Shown here: piece by piece, positions 1 through 6,697 of the stretch
How positions within the stretch are numbered: position 1 is the stretch's first letter
Layout of the letters: each line of letters begins with the position of its first letter
From: Bacillota bacterium
GTDB taxonomy: Bacteria; Bacillota; Clostridia; Lachnospirales; Lachnospiraceae
Direction of reading: 5' to 3'
Assembly (NCBI GenBank): GCA_023398615.1
Contig: JAEWSD010000269.1
Location: 1 to 15,401, forward strand
Length of the DNA stretch: 15,401 nucleotides
Notes under the pieces: generated by a model
Seen by the model: the letters and a program-made list of their open reading frames with translations, nothing else
What the model was told of the DNA's origin: nothing
Database searches by the model: none
Program-made: the position numbers and the translations under genes

Positions 1-1
1 A

Positions 2-151
2 GCTACGGCATTAGGCGTCACAAGACAAACAATAAATGCGATTGAAAATAACAAATATGATCCCACTCTGCTATTAGCCTTTAAGCTGGCAAACATACTT
101 GGAACAACAGTAGATGAGCTTTTTGAACCTGATCCAATGACGCTAAAATGA
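2..151 (+). CDS. XRE-family helix-turn-helix regulator, C-terminal part (5' end outside window)
   Basis: The frame is open from base 2 to a TGA at 149-151 and gives 49 residues of a small Cro/cI-type DNA-binding protein. The visible part contains the recognition helix and following helix (ALGVTRQTINAIENNKYDP) and the family's usual ending with VDELFE. This is the pattern of compact regulators of about 65-75 residues, so roughly the first 20 residues are missing. Such proteins usually act as dimeric repressors, often of themselves or a neighbouring membrane protein gene; no target can be named because the upstream neighbour is not in the window. No clear terminator follows. An 8-bp inverted repeat at 173-191 lacks a T-run. 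The family is certain; the specific role is unknown. Confidence 0.85.
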   Translation, partial: ATALGVTRQTINAIENNKYDPTLLLAFKLANILGTTVDELFEPDPMTLK

Positions 152-199
152 AATTTGTCCACCGGCATCATTTATCTCTTTACAAGAGATAGAAACCAG

Positions 200-496
200 G
201 TTGGCAGGAGGATGGCGGCCGGCAGGAAGCTGTTCCGGTAAGCATTTGCAGGTTACATGCAATTCTTAGGTATCGAGCGAACGGTCAAATCAGACGTGCG
301 ATAATTCGCACGAGCGCAAGTGTTTGACGAAAGGGGATAACAAGGAGAATCTACTGTGTAGGTTTCTCTGTTATCCCCTTTCGGAGTTCTTGCGCGGTCT
401 GATTGTTTCAAGTGAGAGAGATGCCTTAGAAGTGCCAGTAATCCTGCATTCTGCTTACCGGAACAGCTTCCTGCCGGCCACTGCCCTCCCGCCAAC
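200..496. repeat. 297-bp imperfect palindrome (long inverted repeat)
   Basis: The left arm (from 200) and right arm (to 496) are imperfect reverse complements along almost their whole length. The outer ends match as GTTGGC / GCCAAC. Bases 217-244 and 452-479 are a perfect 28-bp inverted pair. Bases 329-342 and 369-382 are a perfect 14-bp pair. The innermost arms close on a 3-nt loop near 355-357. The left arm carries an extra small hairpin (295-310) absent from the right. The element is GC-richer than its surroundings. No convincing target-site duplication was seen. It could be a MITE-like non-autonomous element or a long structured RNA; the sequence does not decide. It fills most of the gene-free stretch 152-550. 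Confidence 0.8.
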
Positions 497-550
497 CGTC
501 ACTAGAATAGTACAATAAAAACGCAAAAATAAAACTGCAAAAAAAAAATA

Positions 551-579
551 TTGACATCTGCAACCCGGTTTGTTATAAT
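551..579 (+). promoter_or_regulatory. Sigma-A promoter of the ilvBN T-box operon
   Basis: There is a consensus -35 TTGACA at 551-556, a 17-bp spacer and a consensus -10 TATAAT at 574-579. Transcription should start near 586, just ahead of the T-box leader. An A-rich stretch (about 518-550) lies upstream and could act as an UP element. This is the strongest promoter match in the window. Confidence 0.85.
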
Positions 580-589
580 AACAAAAATT

Positions 590-951
590 AATTGATAAAT
601 CAAATACTGTAAAAGCATTGATAAGGAGTAGTACATACTCACCGAATGCCCAGAGAGAAGATGGTTGGTGCGAATCTTCGTGGAGGGAGTAAAGTTAGCC
701 GTTACTGTAACGGCGGACTTGGGCGTCAGCCCTGGAAGTAGCCTTTGAGCTGTGAACCGAACAATTCGTTTAAGTAGGCTTCATCGGAGTTTCCGCCGTT
801 AAAAGGAAAGCGGTATCAGATAGTATCATTCGGATAAAGAATTCTGCTATCCCGTACTGACAGAGTGCAAGGAAAAGTCTTTGAATTTAGGTGGTAACAC
901 GGACAGCATGTTCGCCCTAAGCTGATAAAATATCAGCTTAGGGCTTTTTTT
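590..951 (+). promoter_or_regulatory. T-box leader (tRNA-sensing riboswitch) of ilvBN
   Basis: This is a roughly 360-nt leader between the promoter and ilvB. Seen in the sequence are the Stem I apical signature (AGAGAG at 653-658 and GGTGCGA nearby), a stem II/III region with GTAGGCTTC and CCGCCGTTA, the T-box core AGGTGGTAACACGG at 889-902, and a terminator at 914-951. The core contains TGGT, which would pair with the ACCA end of an uncharged tRNA carrying A73, as Val, Leu and Ile tRNAs do. A plausible specifier is GTA (Val) at 738-740, in the context GAAGTAGCCTTTGAGCTG, which resembles other ilv leaders. That reading is an inference because Stem I has extra hairpins (about 697-735) and was not folded. 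Uncharged tRNA binding should favour the antiterminator and switch on the operon. Confidence 0.9.
914..951 (+). terminator. Intrinsic terminator of the ilvBN T-box
   Basis: A perfect 14-bp stem (914-927 with 931-944), a 3-nt loop and a run of seven T (945-951). It competes with the antiterminator formed by the T-box core just upstream and ends 42 bp before the ilvB start. Confidence 0.92.
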
Positions 952-993
952 ATTTCATTTCATAAGACAGAAAAACAGGAAAGGGGACTATTT

Positions 994-2718
994 ATGAAGA
1001 TATCAGGAAACAGTTTATTTGTTAAAGCGTTAAAGGAGGAAGGGGTAACTACACTATTCGGTTATCCGGGCGGTTTTGCAATCGATATGTTTGATGAATT
1101 GTATAAGCAAAATGATATCGAACTTATTCTGCCGCGTCATGAACAGGGATTAATCCATGCCGCCGACGGCTACGCAAGATCTACCGGTAAGGTAGGTGTC
1201 TGTCTGGTTACAAGCGGCCCGGGGGCAACCAACCTGGTTACCGGAATTGCCACGGCCAATTACGACAGCGTTCCTCTGGTATGCTTCACAGGCCAGGTGC
1301 CATCCCAGCTGATCGGCAACGACGCCTTTCAGGAGGTGGATATTGTCGGGATTACAAGAAGCATCAGCAAATACGGTGTCACCGTACGGAACCGGGAGGA
1401 TTTGGGCCGTATCATAAAAGAGGCTTTCTTTATTGCAAGTACTGGAAAGCCGGGACCGGTAATCGTCGATCTGCCCAAGGATATCATGTCTGAGCTCGGC
1501 AGCGATTCCTATCCTTTAACGGTTAATATCCGCGGATACAAACCTAATTCAAAGGTGCATATCGGACAGTTAAAGAAGGCTGCCGATAAGCTTAATGAAT
1601 CGAAGCGGCCTGTCTTTCTGGCAGGCGGCGGTATCATAATCTCCCGTGCCGAAGCGGAATTTACCAGGCTGGCAGAGCTAACAGGTGTCCCTGTTGTTAC
1701 GACTATCATGGGGAAAGGTGCGATCGACAGCACCCACCCGCTCTATGTGGGCAATATCGGGATGCACGGCAGTTATGCCGCAAATAAGGCAATCAACGAA
1801 TGCGACCTGCTTTTTTCCATCGGCACCAGATTTAACGACAGGATTACCGGCAAAATCGGCGAATTTGCACCAAATGCCGAAATTGTCCATATCGATATCG
1901 ATTCCGCGGCAATCTCCAAGAATGTCGTGGTTGATATCCCAATCGTTGCCGATGCAAAGCAGGCAATTGAAAAAATGCTGGAATATGCGAAAGAATGTAA
2001 AACCGAAGCCTGGCTTGAACAAATTCAGGACTGGAAAACAGAGCATCCGCTTGGTATGACCCTGGACCAGGGGATCACTCCCGAAAAAATTATCCGTACT
2101 ATCAACAGGATGTTCCCGGAAGCAATCGTCGTTACCGATGTCGGCCAGCATCAGATGTGGACGACACAGTATCTGGAACTGAACGGCAAAAAACAGCTGC
2201 TGACCTCGGGCGGCCTGGGTACTATGGGTTACGGCTTTCCCGCAGCGATCGGTGCCAAGCTCGGCAATCCGGATAAGTCTGTCATCTGTATCTCGGGTGA
2301 CGGCGGTATGCAGATGAATATACAGGAAATGGCTACGGCCGTAGCACAGGAGCTGCCGCTCATCCTGTGCATCTTCAACAACAGCAGCCTTGGTATGGTT
2401 CGGCAATGGCAGAAACTGTTCTATGGAAAGCGCTACTCTTCTACCTGCTTAAGGTCGCGCAAAAATTGCAGCAAACAATGCGGCGGTGCAAACGGCAGCT
2501 GCCCCGTTTATTCTCCCGACTTTGTCAAATTGGCGGAAAGCTACGGGGCTTATGGCATCCGTGTAGAAAAAGAGGACCAGATCGAAGCCGCTTTTGCACA
2601 AGCCTCCAAAGACAGGAAGGCTCCTACCGTTATTGAATTCATAATAGACAGTGAAGAGCTGGTGCTTCCGATGGTTAAGAGCGGAAAGGCAATCAGTAAT
2701 ATGATACTGGAATGCTGA
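994..2718 (+). CDS. ilvB: Acetolactate (acetohydroxyacid) synthase, large catalytic subunit
   Basis: This 574-residue thiamine-diphosphate enzyme condenses two pyruvates to 2-acetolactate, or pyruvate with 2-oxobutyrate, the first common step of valine, leucine and isoleucine synthesis. Domain order is the usual one: N-terminal ThDP-binding domain with the catalytic Glu in RHE (E50), a central FAD-type domain (about 190-325), and a C-terminal ThDP domain with GDGG (435-438) and the NN pair (462-463) that ends the Mg/ThDP motif. W472 lies at the position known for herbicide resistance. ATG follows AGGAAAGGGGA with good spacing. The region after W472 carries four cysteines (C485, C492, C496, C503) not present in the E. 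coli isozymes. It is controlled by the T-box and partnered by ilvN downstream. Confidence 0.97.
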   Translation: MKISGNSLFVKALKEEGVTTLFGYPGGFAIDMFDELYKQNDIELILPRHEQGLIHAADGYARSTGKVGVCLVTSGPGATNLVTGIATANYDSVPLVCFTGQVPSQLIGNDAFQEVDIVGITRSISKYGVTVRNREDLGRIIKEAFFIASTGKPGPVIVDLPKDIMSELGSDSYPLTVNIRGYKPNSKVHIGQLKKAADKLNESKRPVFLAGGGIIISRAEAEFTRLAELTGVPVVTTIMGKGAIDSTHPLYVGNIGMHGSYAANKAINECDLLFSIGTRFNDRITGKIGEFAPNAEIVHIDIDSAAISKNVVVDIPIVADAKQAIEKMLEYAKECKTEAWLEQIQDWKTEHPLGMTLDQGITPEKIIRTINRMFPEAIVVTDVGQHQMWTTQYLELNGKKQLLTSGGLGTMGYGFPAAIGAKLGNPDKSVICISGDGGMQMNIQEMATAVAQELPLILCIFNNSSLGMVRQWQKLFYGKRYSSTCLRSRKNCSKQCGGANGSCPVYSPDFVKLAESYGAYGIRVEKEDQIEAAFAQASKDRKAPTVIEFIIDSEELVLPMVKSGKAISNMILEC

Positions 2719-2833
2719 AAAAATCTTGTGACTGCTCTACACATAAGCCCGTTTCGGGAAAAATAATAAGCCTCCGGATGTTTTATCATAAGAAGAAGCA
2801 GCCGGCTGGATACAGAAAGGTTCAGGTGTATTT

Positions 2834-3331
2834 ATGAAAAAAAGATGGATTGCATTATATGTAGAAAATGATATCGGGGTATTGGCCAAAATATCCGGAC
2901 TGTTCTCCGGGAAATCCTATAATTTAGAAAGCTTGACCGTCGGTACGACAGAAGACCCGACCATGTCACGGATCACCATCGGGCTGAACAGCGACGATAT
3001 CACCTTCGAGCAGATAAAAAAACAGTTAAACCGTTGTGTTGAGGTCATCAAAGTGATCGATCTGACAAACGTACCGACACATATGAAGGAGATACTTTTC
3101 ATAAAAATAAAGAACTGTACGAAGGAGGATAAAGACGAAATATTCCAGATAGCAAACGTATTTAAAATTTCCGTGGCAGATTATGGTACTGACAGTATTC
3201 TGCTGGAATGCGTACAGACCGAGGCAAGAAATGACGATATCATCAAACTGCTGACGGTCCGGTTCAGCAATGTGGAAGTCGTTCGGGGCGGCAGCGTGGC
3301 AATGGAATCGATCAGTATGTCCGACCGCTAA
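2834..3331 (+). CDS. ilvN: Acetolactate synthase, small regulatory subunit
   Basis: This 165-residue protein has an N-terminal ACT domain (about 4-78, with ENDIGVLAKISGLFSGKSYN and the conserved ESLTVG..EDP..SRITI block) and the C-terminal small-subunit domain (about 80-160). It binds the IlvB catalytic subunit, raises its activity and carries valine feedback inhibition; valine normally sits at ACT dimer interfaces. The gene lies 115 bp after ilvB with no terminator between them, so it should share the T-box-controlled transcript. An AGAAAGG Shine-Dalgarno sits somewhat far (about 15 nt) from the ATG. No ilvC, ilvD or leu genes follow; the sequence beyond becomes AT-rich and carries transposon debris. 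The symbol ilvH would be equally fitting. Confidence 0.95.
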   Translation: MKKRWIALYVENDIGVLAKISGLFSGKSYNLESLTVGTTEDPTMSRITIGLNSDDITFEQIKKQLNRCVEVIKVIDLTNVPTHMKEILFIKIKNCTKEDKDEIFQIANVFKISVADYGTDSILLECVQTEARNDDIIKLLTVRFSNVEVVRGGSVAMESISMSDR

Positions 3332-3422
3332 GCCGCAGTCGTCTGCTTGAGGCAAAGAGAGCATCTGGAAGCATTTGGCAACCTCTAATACTTCAAACGT
3401 AAGCGGTTTACTGTTTACAACC

Positions 3423-3635
3423 TTAGATTATCATTCTGTAGTGGCATTTATTATAAAAATTTGTAAGGTCATCCGTATCTGACCATTTTTTTACTATTAC
3501 TTGTAGCTTAGAATTTTCAAAAATAGTTTTTATTTTATTAAGACTAGTAATAGTCGTAGGTATTTCCCGGTTCAACGTTTTTATTATAGTTTCCAGTAGA
3601 TTTTGATGTAGATAGAATCTGTCCAGAAAATTACG
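3423..3635 (-). other. ATG-less open frame of 70 codons, not recognised
   Basis: On the minus strand the frame stays open from just after a stop at 3638-3636 to a TAA at 3425-3423. It would encode a Lys/Ile/Asn-rich stretch beginning RNFLDRFYLHQNLLE. It has no ATG and no clear ribosome binding site, so it is more likely a gene fragment than a gene. It lies immediately downstream of the transposase remnant, at the edge of the AT-rich island. The rest of the 3332-3857 interval holds only that remnant and no terminator I can see for ilvBN. Confidence 0.2.
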
Positions 3636-3714
3636 TTACATCGAAATTTCTTCTATAATTAATACCTTTTTAACAATGCCGCTTAAATAGCCACTGTTTC
3701 AGTATATATTGCGT

Positions 3715-3850
3715 ATTGAATTTGCCTCTTACAATAAGTCAAACGTATGACTGGCTGATGTTGACGATACGATTTTCAACGGTGTGGACATTATTATCGT
3801 CCATGAACTTCTGCTGTTCATGGACCTTGTCCAATACCTTCAGAAACTTT
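3715..3850 (-). pseudogene. Decayed IS1182/IS5-like transposase fragment
   Basis: Read on the minus strand from about 3849, the frame gives KVLDKVHEQQKFMDDNNVHT, then VENRIVNISQSYV, a TGA stop (3741-3739), and LIVRGK. This matches the conserved core of IS1182/IS5-type DDE transposases, where the usual text is VENRIVSISQP(Y/W)(V/I)RPIVRGKA. The RP of the family motif reads stop-L here, explained by two C-to-T changes (CGA to TGA, CCT to CTT). After VRGK the frame is lost and a second stop follows. Only about 45 codons are recognisable, with neither protein end nor terminal repeats, so this is a dead relic. The family assignment is by motif memory. Confidence 0.7.
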
Positions 3851-3857
3851 ATTTCAC

Positions 3858-5339
3858 CTAATTAAGATTTAAATCAAAATAGAATTCGACACCATCTTCC
3901 ATATTGCTAACACCATATCCCTTACCATGAGCGTTCATTATTGCCGATACAATAGATAATCCAAGTCCAATTCCCCCATACTCTCTAGTACGTGCTTTAT
4001 CTACTTTGTATAGCTTCGTCCATATTTTATCAATATCTTCTATCGGAATCTGACTACCAATATTACGAATAAATATTCTAATATTGTTTCCCTCACATTT
4101 ATAATAAATAGATATTATACCTCCACTGTCTGTATGATCTATTGCATTATTCAGATAATTATTAATAACTTCTTCAATCATAAACTCATCTGCCCAAACA
4201 AATATAGAATTATTCGAATCAAATTTAATATTAATATTTTTTAGCGAAATTTGAGATTCAAAAGCTTTTATACGATTAGATAACACTTCAACAATATTAA
4301 AGTTAACAATATGCATTTCTTTATTACCCAACTCTAATTGGTTTAATACTAGTAGTTTTGAAACAAGTTTATTCATATTTTTTGCTTCATCTATAATTAC
4401 CTCACTATAAAACTTCCTATTCTCATCGTCGTTAATCAAATCTTCAGACAATCCTTCCGCATAACCTTGAATTAGTGCAATAGGTGTTTTTAATTCGTGC
4501 GATATTTGAGTCAAAAAGTTACGTCTTATTTCATCAATTTCAATTTTATAATTAATATCATTTTGAAGTTCGAGATTCGCACTTTTCAAATCTGAAATCG
4601 TTTCTTCTAATTTAGTTGATAATAAATTTATACTTCTACCTAAATCACCAAGTTCATCATTCGTTATCATTTTCACCTTAATATTAAATTTTTGCTTTGT
4701 CAAGTTTTGGGCCACTAAAGCCATTTCTTTGATTGGGATGGTTAACCTTTGGCTAATAAAATACATAATAATTGACCCTATTCCTATTACAAGTAATCCA
4801 CTAAATAATAAAAAACGATTTGATATACTGGCACTTCGTTCAATATTTTCTATAGGTAGGCGCATAACAATAAAGGTATTTGAATCTATCATTCCTTGAA
4901 GCAAAAGAAAATTTGCAGATAATAGCTTATCATATCTAACTGTTATATTATAGTCTATTTCATTCACATCTATTTTACTAATAGCTTGTGAGACTATATT
5001 ATAAAAACTGTCAAACTCAATACTTGATGGATTAATAACTGTAAAATAATTCGTAATTATATATTGATCCCTTTGTAAGATAATATCAGCCATGAATACT
5101 GATGTTTGCCTTTTGTAAGATAAAGAATATAAGATGCTATCTGTTTTATTATTACTTTCTTTTATTTCTTTTTGTATTTCATAATATGTTTCCTTTAAAA
5201 AGTTTTTTTCAGAATAAATATAATATTTCTCCAAATAATAACTATTTAATAACCAAGTTATAGATACTTCCATAACTACTAAAAAAAGCACTCCTAATAA
5301 CACTTTAATTTTTAATTTAAGCTTTATACAATGTTCCAT
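3858..5339 (-). CDS. Orphan membrane sensor histidine kinase (VanS-like)
   Basis: A 493-residue protein. The start is the ATG at 5339, which follows AAAGGA by 4-5 nt; an ATG 27 bp further upstream lacks such a site. Order: short cytoplasmic N-terminus, TM1 (about 11-33), an extracytoplasmic sensor region (about 35-175), TM2 (about 176-196), HAMP linker (197-250), HisKA with the phospho-accepting H281 in SHELKTP, and a HATPase domain with the N-box around N397/N398 and G-box GGIGLGLSIV (455-464). The G1 box reads RNIGSQ, lacking the usual DxG, as in several VanS-like kinases. It should autophosphorylate and pass phosphate to an OmpR-type regulator, but no response regulator gene lies on either side. 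It is far richer in A+T than ilvB or pyk, which suggests acquisition or a decaying locus. The signal is unknown. Confidence 0.92.
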   Translation of the reverse strand: MEHCIKLKLKIKVLLGVLFLVVMEVSITWLLNSYYLEKYYIYSEKNFLKETYYEIQKEIKESNNKTDSILYSLSYKRQTSVFMADIILQRDQYIITNYFTVINPSSIEFDSFYNIVSQAISKIDVNEIDYNITVRYDKLLSANFLLLQGMIDSNTFIVMRLPIENIERSASISNRFLLFSGLLVIGIGSIIMYFISQRLTIPIKEMALVAQNLTKQKFNIKVKMITNDELGDLGRSINLLSTKLEETISDLKSANLELQNDINYKIEIDEIRRNFLTQISHELKTPIALIQGYAEGLSEDLINDDENRKFYSEVIIDEAKNMNKLVSKLLVLNQLELGNKEMHIVNFNIVEVLSNRIKAFESQISLKNINIKFDSNNSIFVWADEFMIEEVINNYLNNAIDHTDSGGIISIYYKCEGNNIRIFIRNIGSQIPIEDIDKIWTKLYKVDKARTREYGGIGLGLSIVSAIMNAHGKGYGVSNMEDGVEFYFDLNLN

Positions 5340-5531
5340 AATTTCCTTTCTATAAAATATATACAATTAAGCTAAATACATTTACTCTCTCAAATATTTA
5401 GAATTGTTTCAATTTTATTCCAAACTTCTAATGGATACTAAATTGCAATATAGGAGTTTCATTAAATTTATTATTAATCCTCAAATAAATAAAGTTAAAC
5501 AAATAAAATAGCAATAATAATTCTTTTTAAT

Positions 5532-5561
5532 TTTATAAAAAAGTTGTGAAAAAGTTGTGAA
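5532..5561 (-). promoter_or_regulatory. Candidate promoter with tandem TTCACA boxes upstream of the kinase
   Basis: On the minus strand two exact copies of TTCACAACTTT stand head to tail (boxes at 5561-5556 and 5550-5545), an 11-bp period. A TATAAA -10 lies at 5537-5532, 18 bp from the first box, which can itself serve as -35 (five of six matches to TTGACA). Direct hexamers at 11-bp spacing are the known layout for OmpR/PhoP-type regulators in Firmicutes. The predicted transcript would have a leader of about 185 nt before the kinase. The regulator is inferred only. Confidence 0.5.
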
Positions 5562-5824
5562 ATTCAGTTATTATATGTAAATTTTTTTCAATTTAGTAAC
5601 CGATCAGTTTATTATTAATAATAAATAGCGACGTGATATATCTTTTAAATAACCTGACCGGAATAACGATACAGCCTCTCTGGGGCTGATCACTAAGTTG
5701 AACTAGTCTTGATATTACAAGTTAGATTAATAGATTATTAAAATATAAGGATTGAATAAATTATTGTAAACGCCTCATAGGTTCTTTACGTAATTTTATT
5801 AGTTTCTTAAACTTCTACAGATGC

Positions 5825-5877
5825 AAATAGTGCTAAAATAAAGAACATGTCTCATATCCTTCAATTTAGCACTATTT
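5825..5877. repeat. 13-bp perfect inverted repeat
   Basis: Bases 5825-5837 and 5865-5877 are perfect reverse complements around a 27-nt spacer. No T-run follows on either strand, so it is not a convincing terminator. The stretch 5340-6640 has no other intact gene; it holds this repeat, the two promoter signals, a 15-bp hairpin at 6069-6116 and an IS256-like relic. Confidence 0.5.
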
Positions 5878-6068
5878 ACAATTTTGATACTATAATTACT
5901 TTTATAATAATATCTGCACATAGTTTATACTTATAATCTTATTGAAAACTTTTAATTATGTAATTTCGTTGCAATTATTTAAATTGAAAAACATCCTTAT
6001 TATGCCCAATCTAAAGGAAGAAATAGATTACTAGTACAACCTCCATAGCAAGTACCTGTTGCGCTGCT

Positions 6069-6118
6069 AACCCATAAATCATTGTGTTCCGCCAAGAAGA
6101 GAATGATTTATGGGTTTT
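6069..6118. terminator. 15-bp perfect hairpin, possible plus-strand terminator or minus-strand leader stem
   Basis: Bases 6069-6083 pair perfectly with 6102-6116 around an 18-nt loop. On the plus strand it is followed by TTTTGTTTGTTG, a weak terminator tail, although no plus-strand gene is seen ahead of it. On the minus strand it lies about 20 nt after the predicted start site of the promoter at 6173-6145 and would be a leader hairpin. Which role, if either, is real cannot be told. Confidence 0.45.
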
Positions 6119-6144
6119 GTTTGTTGTATGTAACAGCATGTACT

Positions 6145-6173
6145 ATTTTACTATTTATGGTATTCTATGTCAA
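6145..6173 (-). promoter_or_regulatory. Orphan sigma-A-type promoter on the minus strand
   Basis: A perfect -35 TTGACA (6173-6168), a 17-bp spacer and TAAAAT (6150-6145, five of six matches). The predicted start is near 6138. No ordinary gene follows for about 800 nt until the kinase; the transcript would instead begin with the 15-bp hairpin at 6069-6116 and then short open frames. In this AT-rich DNA chance matches are common, but a full -35 at ideal spacing is better than most. Confidence 0.45.
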
Positions 6174-6336
6174 GCTTTTACATTTTATTTCTCTATTTTT
6201 CTAAAACTAGCATCAAGTATTCATAGTGAAGTGGTTATACCACCTAAAATAATAAAAAATCTGTATGCGCAATTACATCAGACATTCTAAGATAGAAATA
6301 ATAAGTTTAAACTAAAAATTATACTAAATTATCAAG

Positions 6337-6538
6337 TGCTGAAAAAATAATTTTCCTCTATGCCTACGGCATCTACTCGTGACATCCAAGACCAGCTTCA
6401 ATATATATGGAATTGAATTATCAACAAAAATGCCAAGTAAAATTATGGCCTGTATTATTTCAAATATTAAAAATAGTAGTCCAGGCTACTGAAGCCAATA
6501 TCCTCTTTTGTTGTATAAATGCTATTTATTATAATTAA
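6337..6538 (+). pseudogene. Decayed IS256-family (mutator-type) transposase fragment
   Basis: Pieces of one protein appear in shifting plus-strand frames: AEKIIFLYAYGI (from 6338), then STRDIQDQLQYI, then IYGIELSTKMPSKI, and finally EANILFCCINAIYYN ending at a TAA (6536-6538). The order and wording match the IS256 transposase stretch KII.(M/L)YA.G.(T/S)TRDIQ..(L/I)..IYG.ELS......KI followed by IYP..F(M/I)DAI(H/Y)Y. At least two frameshifts and a deletion separate the pieces, so it is inactive. Neither end of the insertion sequence nor its terminal repeats can be made out. The family call is by motif recognition and is fairly secure because four consecutive blocks agree. Confidence 0.75.
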
Positions 6539-6584
6539 AAATACGGCAAAATCCTTAAATCGGGTTATTTATGTTATATTACAT

Positions 6585-6632
6585 AAAAAACAGCCTGAAA
6601 CATTAATTATTCTCTAATACTTCAGGCCGTTT
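6585..6632 (-). terminator. Intrinsic terminator of gdhA
   Basis: On the minus strand an 11-bp stem with one G-T pair (about 6631-6621 with 6600-6586) encloses a loop of about 20 nt and runs into six T (6590-6585). It lies about 65 bp past the gdhA stop. Confidence 0.8.
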
Positions 6633-6697
6633 ATATTTACACAAATATGCTATTCAAGATCTACAGGCATCCGCCCATAGTTAAAACAGAAGAAATC

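Noticed and set aside
253..518. Open frames of 64 and 80 residues on both strands within the palindrome
   Set aside because: They mirror each other because the DNA is palindromic, and they show no ribosome binding site and no protein-like composition.
1678..2406. Long minus-strand frame of 242 codons inside ilvB
   Set aside because: It is antisense to a clearly conserved catalytic gene and has His/Asp/Arg-rich text typical of a shadow frame.
2748..2758. Short CCCG-TTT-CGGG hairpin between ilvB and ilvN as a terminator
   Set aside because: It has only four base pairs and an A-rich tail; the two subunit genes are expected on one transcript.
3799..3825. 10-bp inverted repeat GTCCATGAAC / GTTCATGGAC
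   Set aside because: It lies inside recognisable transposase coding text, with no T-run, so it is more likely chance than a terminator or insertion-sequence end.
5540..5561. The same tandem repeat read as a plus-strand promoter element
   Set aside because: No plus-strand gene or good -10 follows within range; the minus-strand reading places a -10 and leads to the kinase.
6084..6290. GTG-start frame of 68 codons, hydrophobic in part
   Set aside because: It has no ribosome binding site, starts inside the loop of the 6069-6116 hairpin and lies in low-complexity AT-rich DNA; probably chance.
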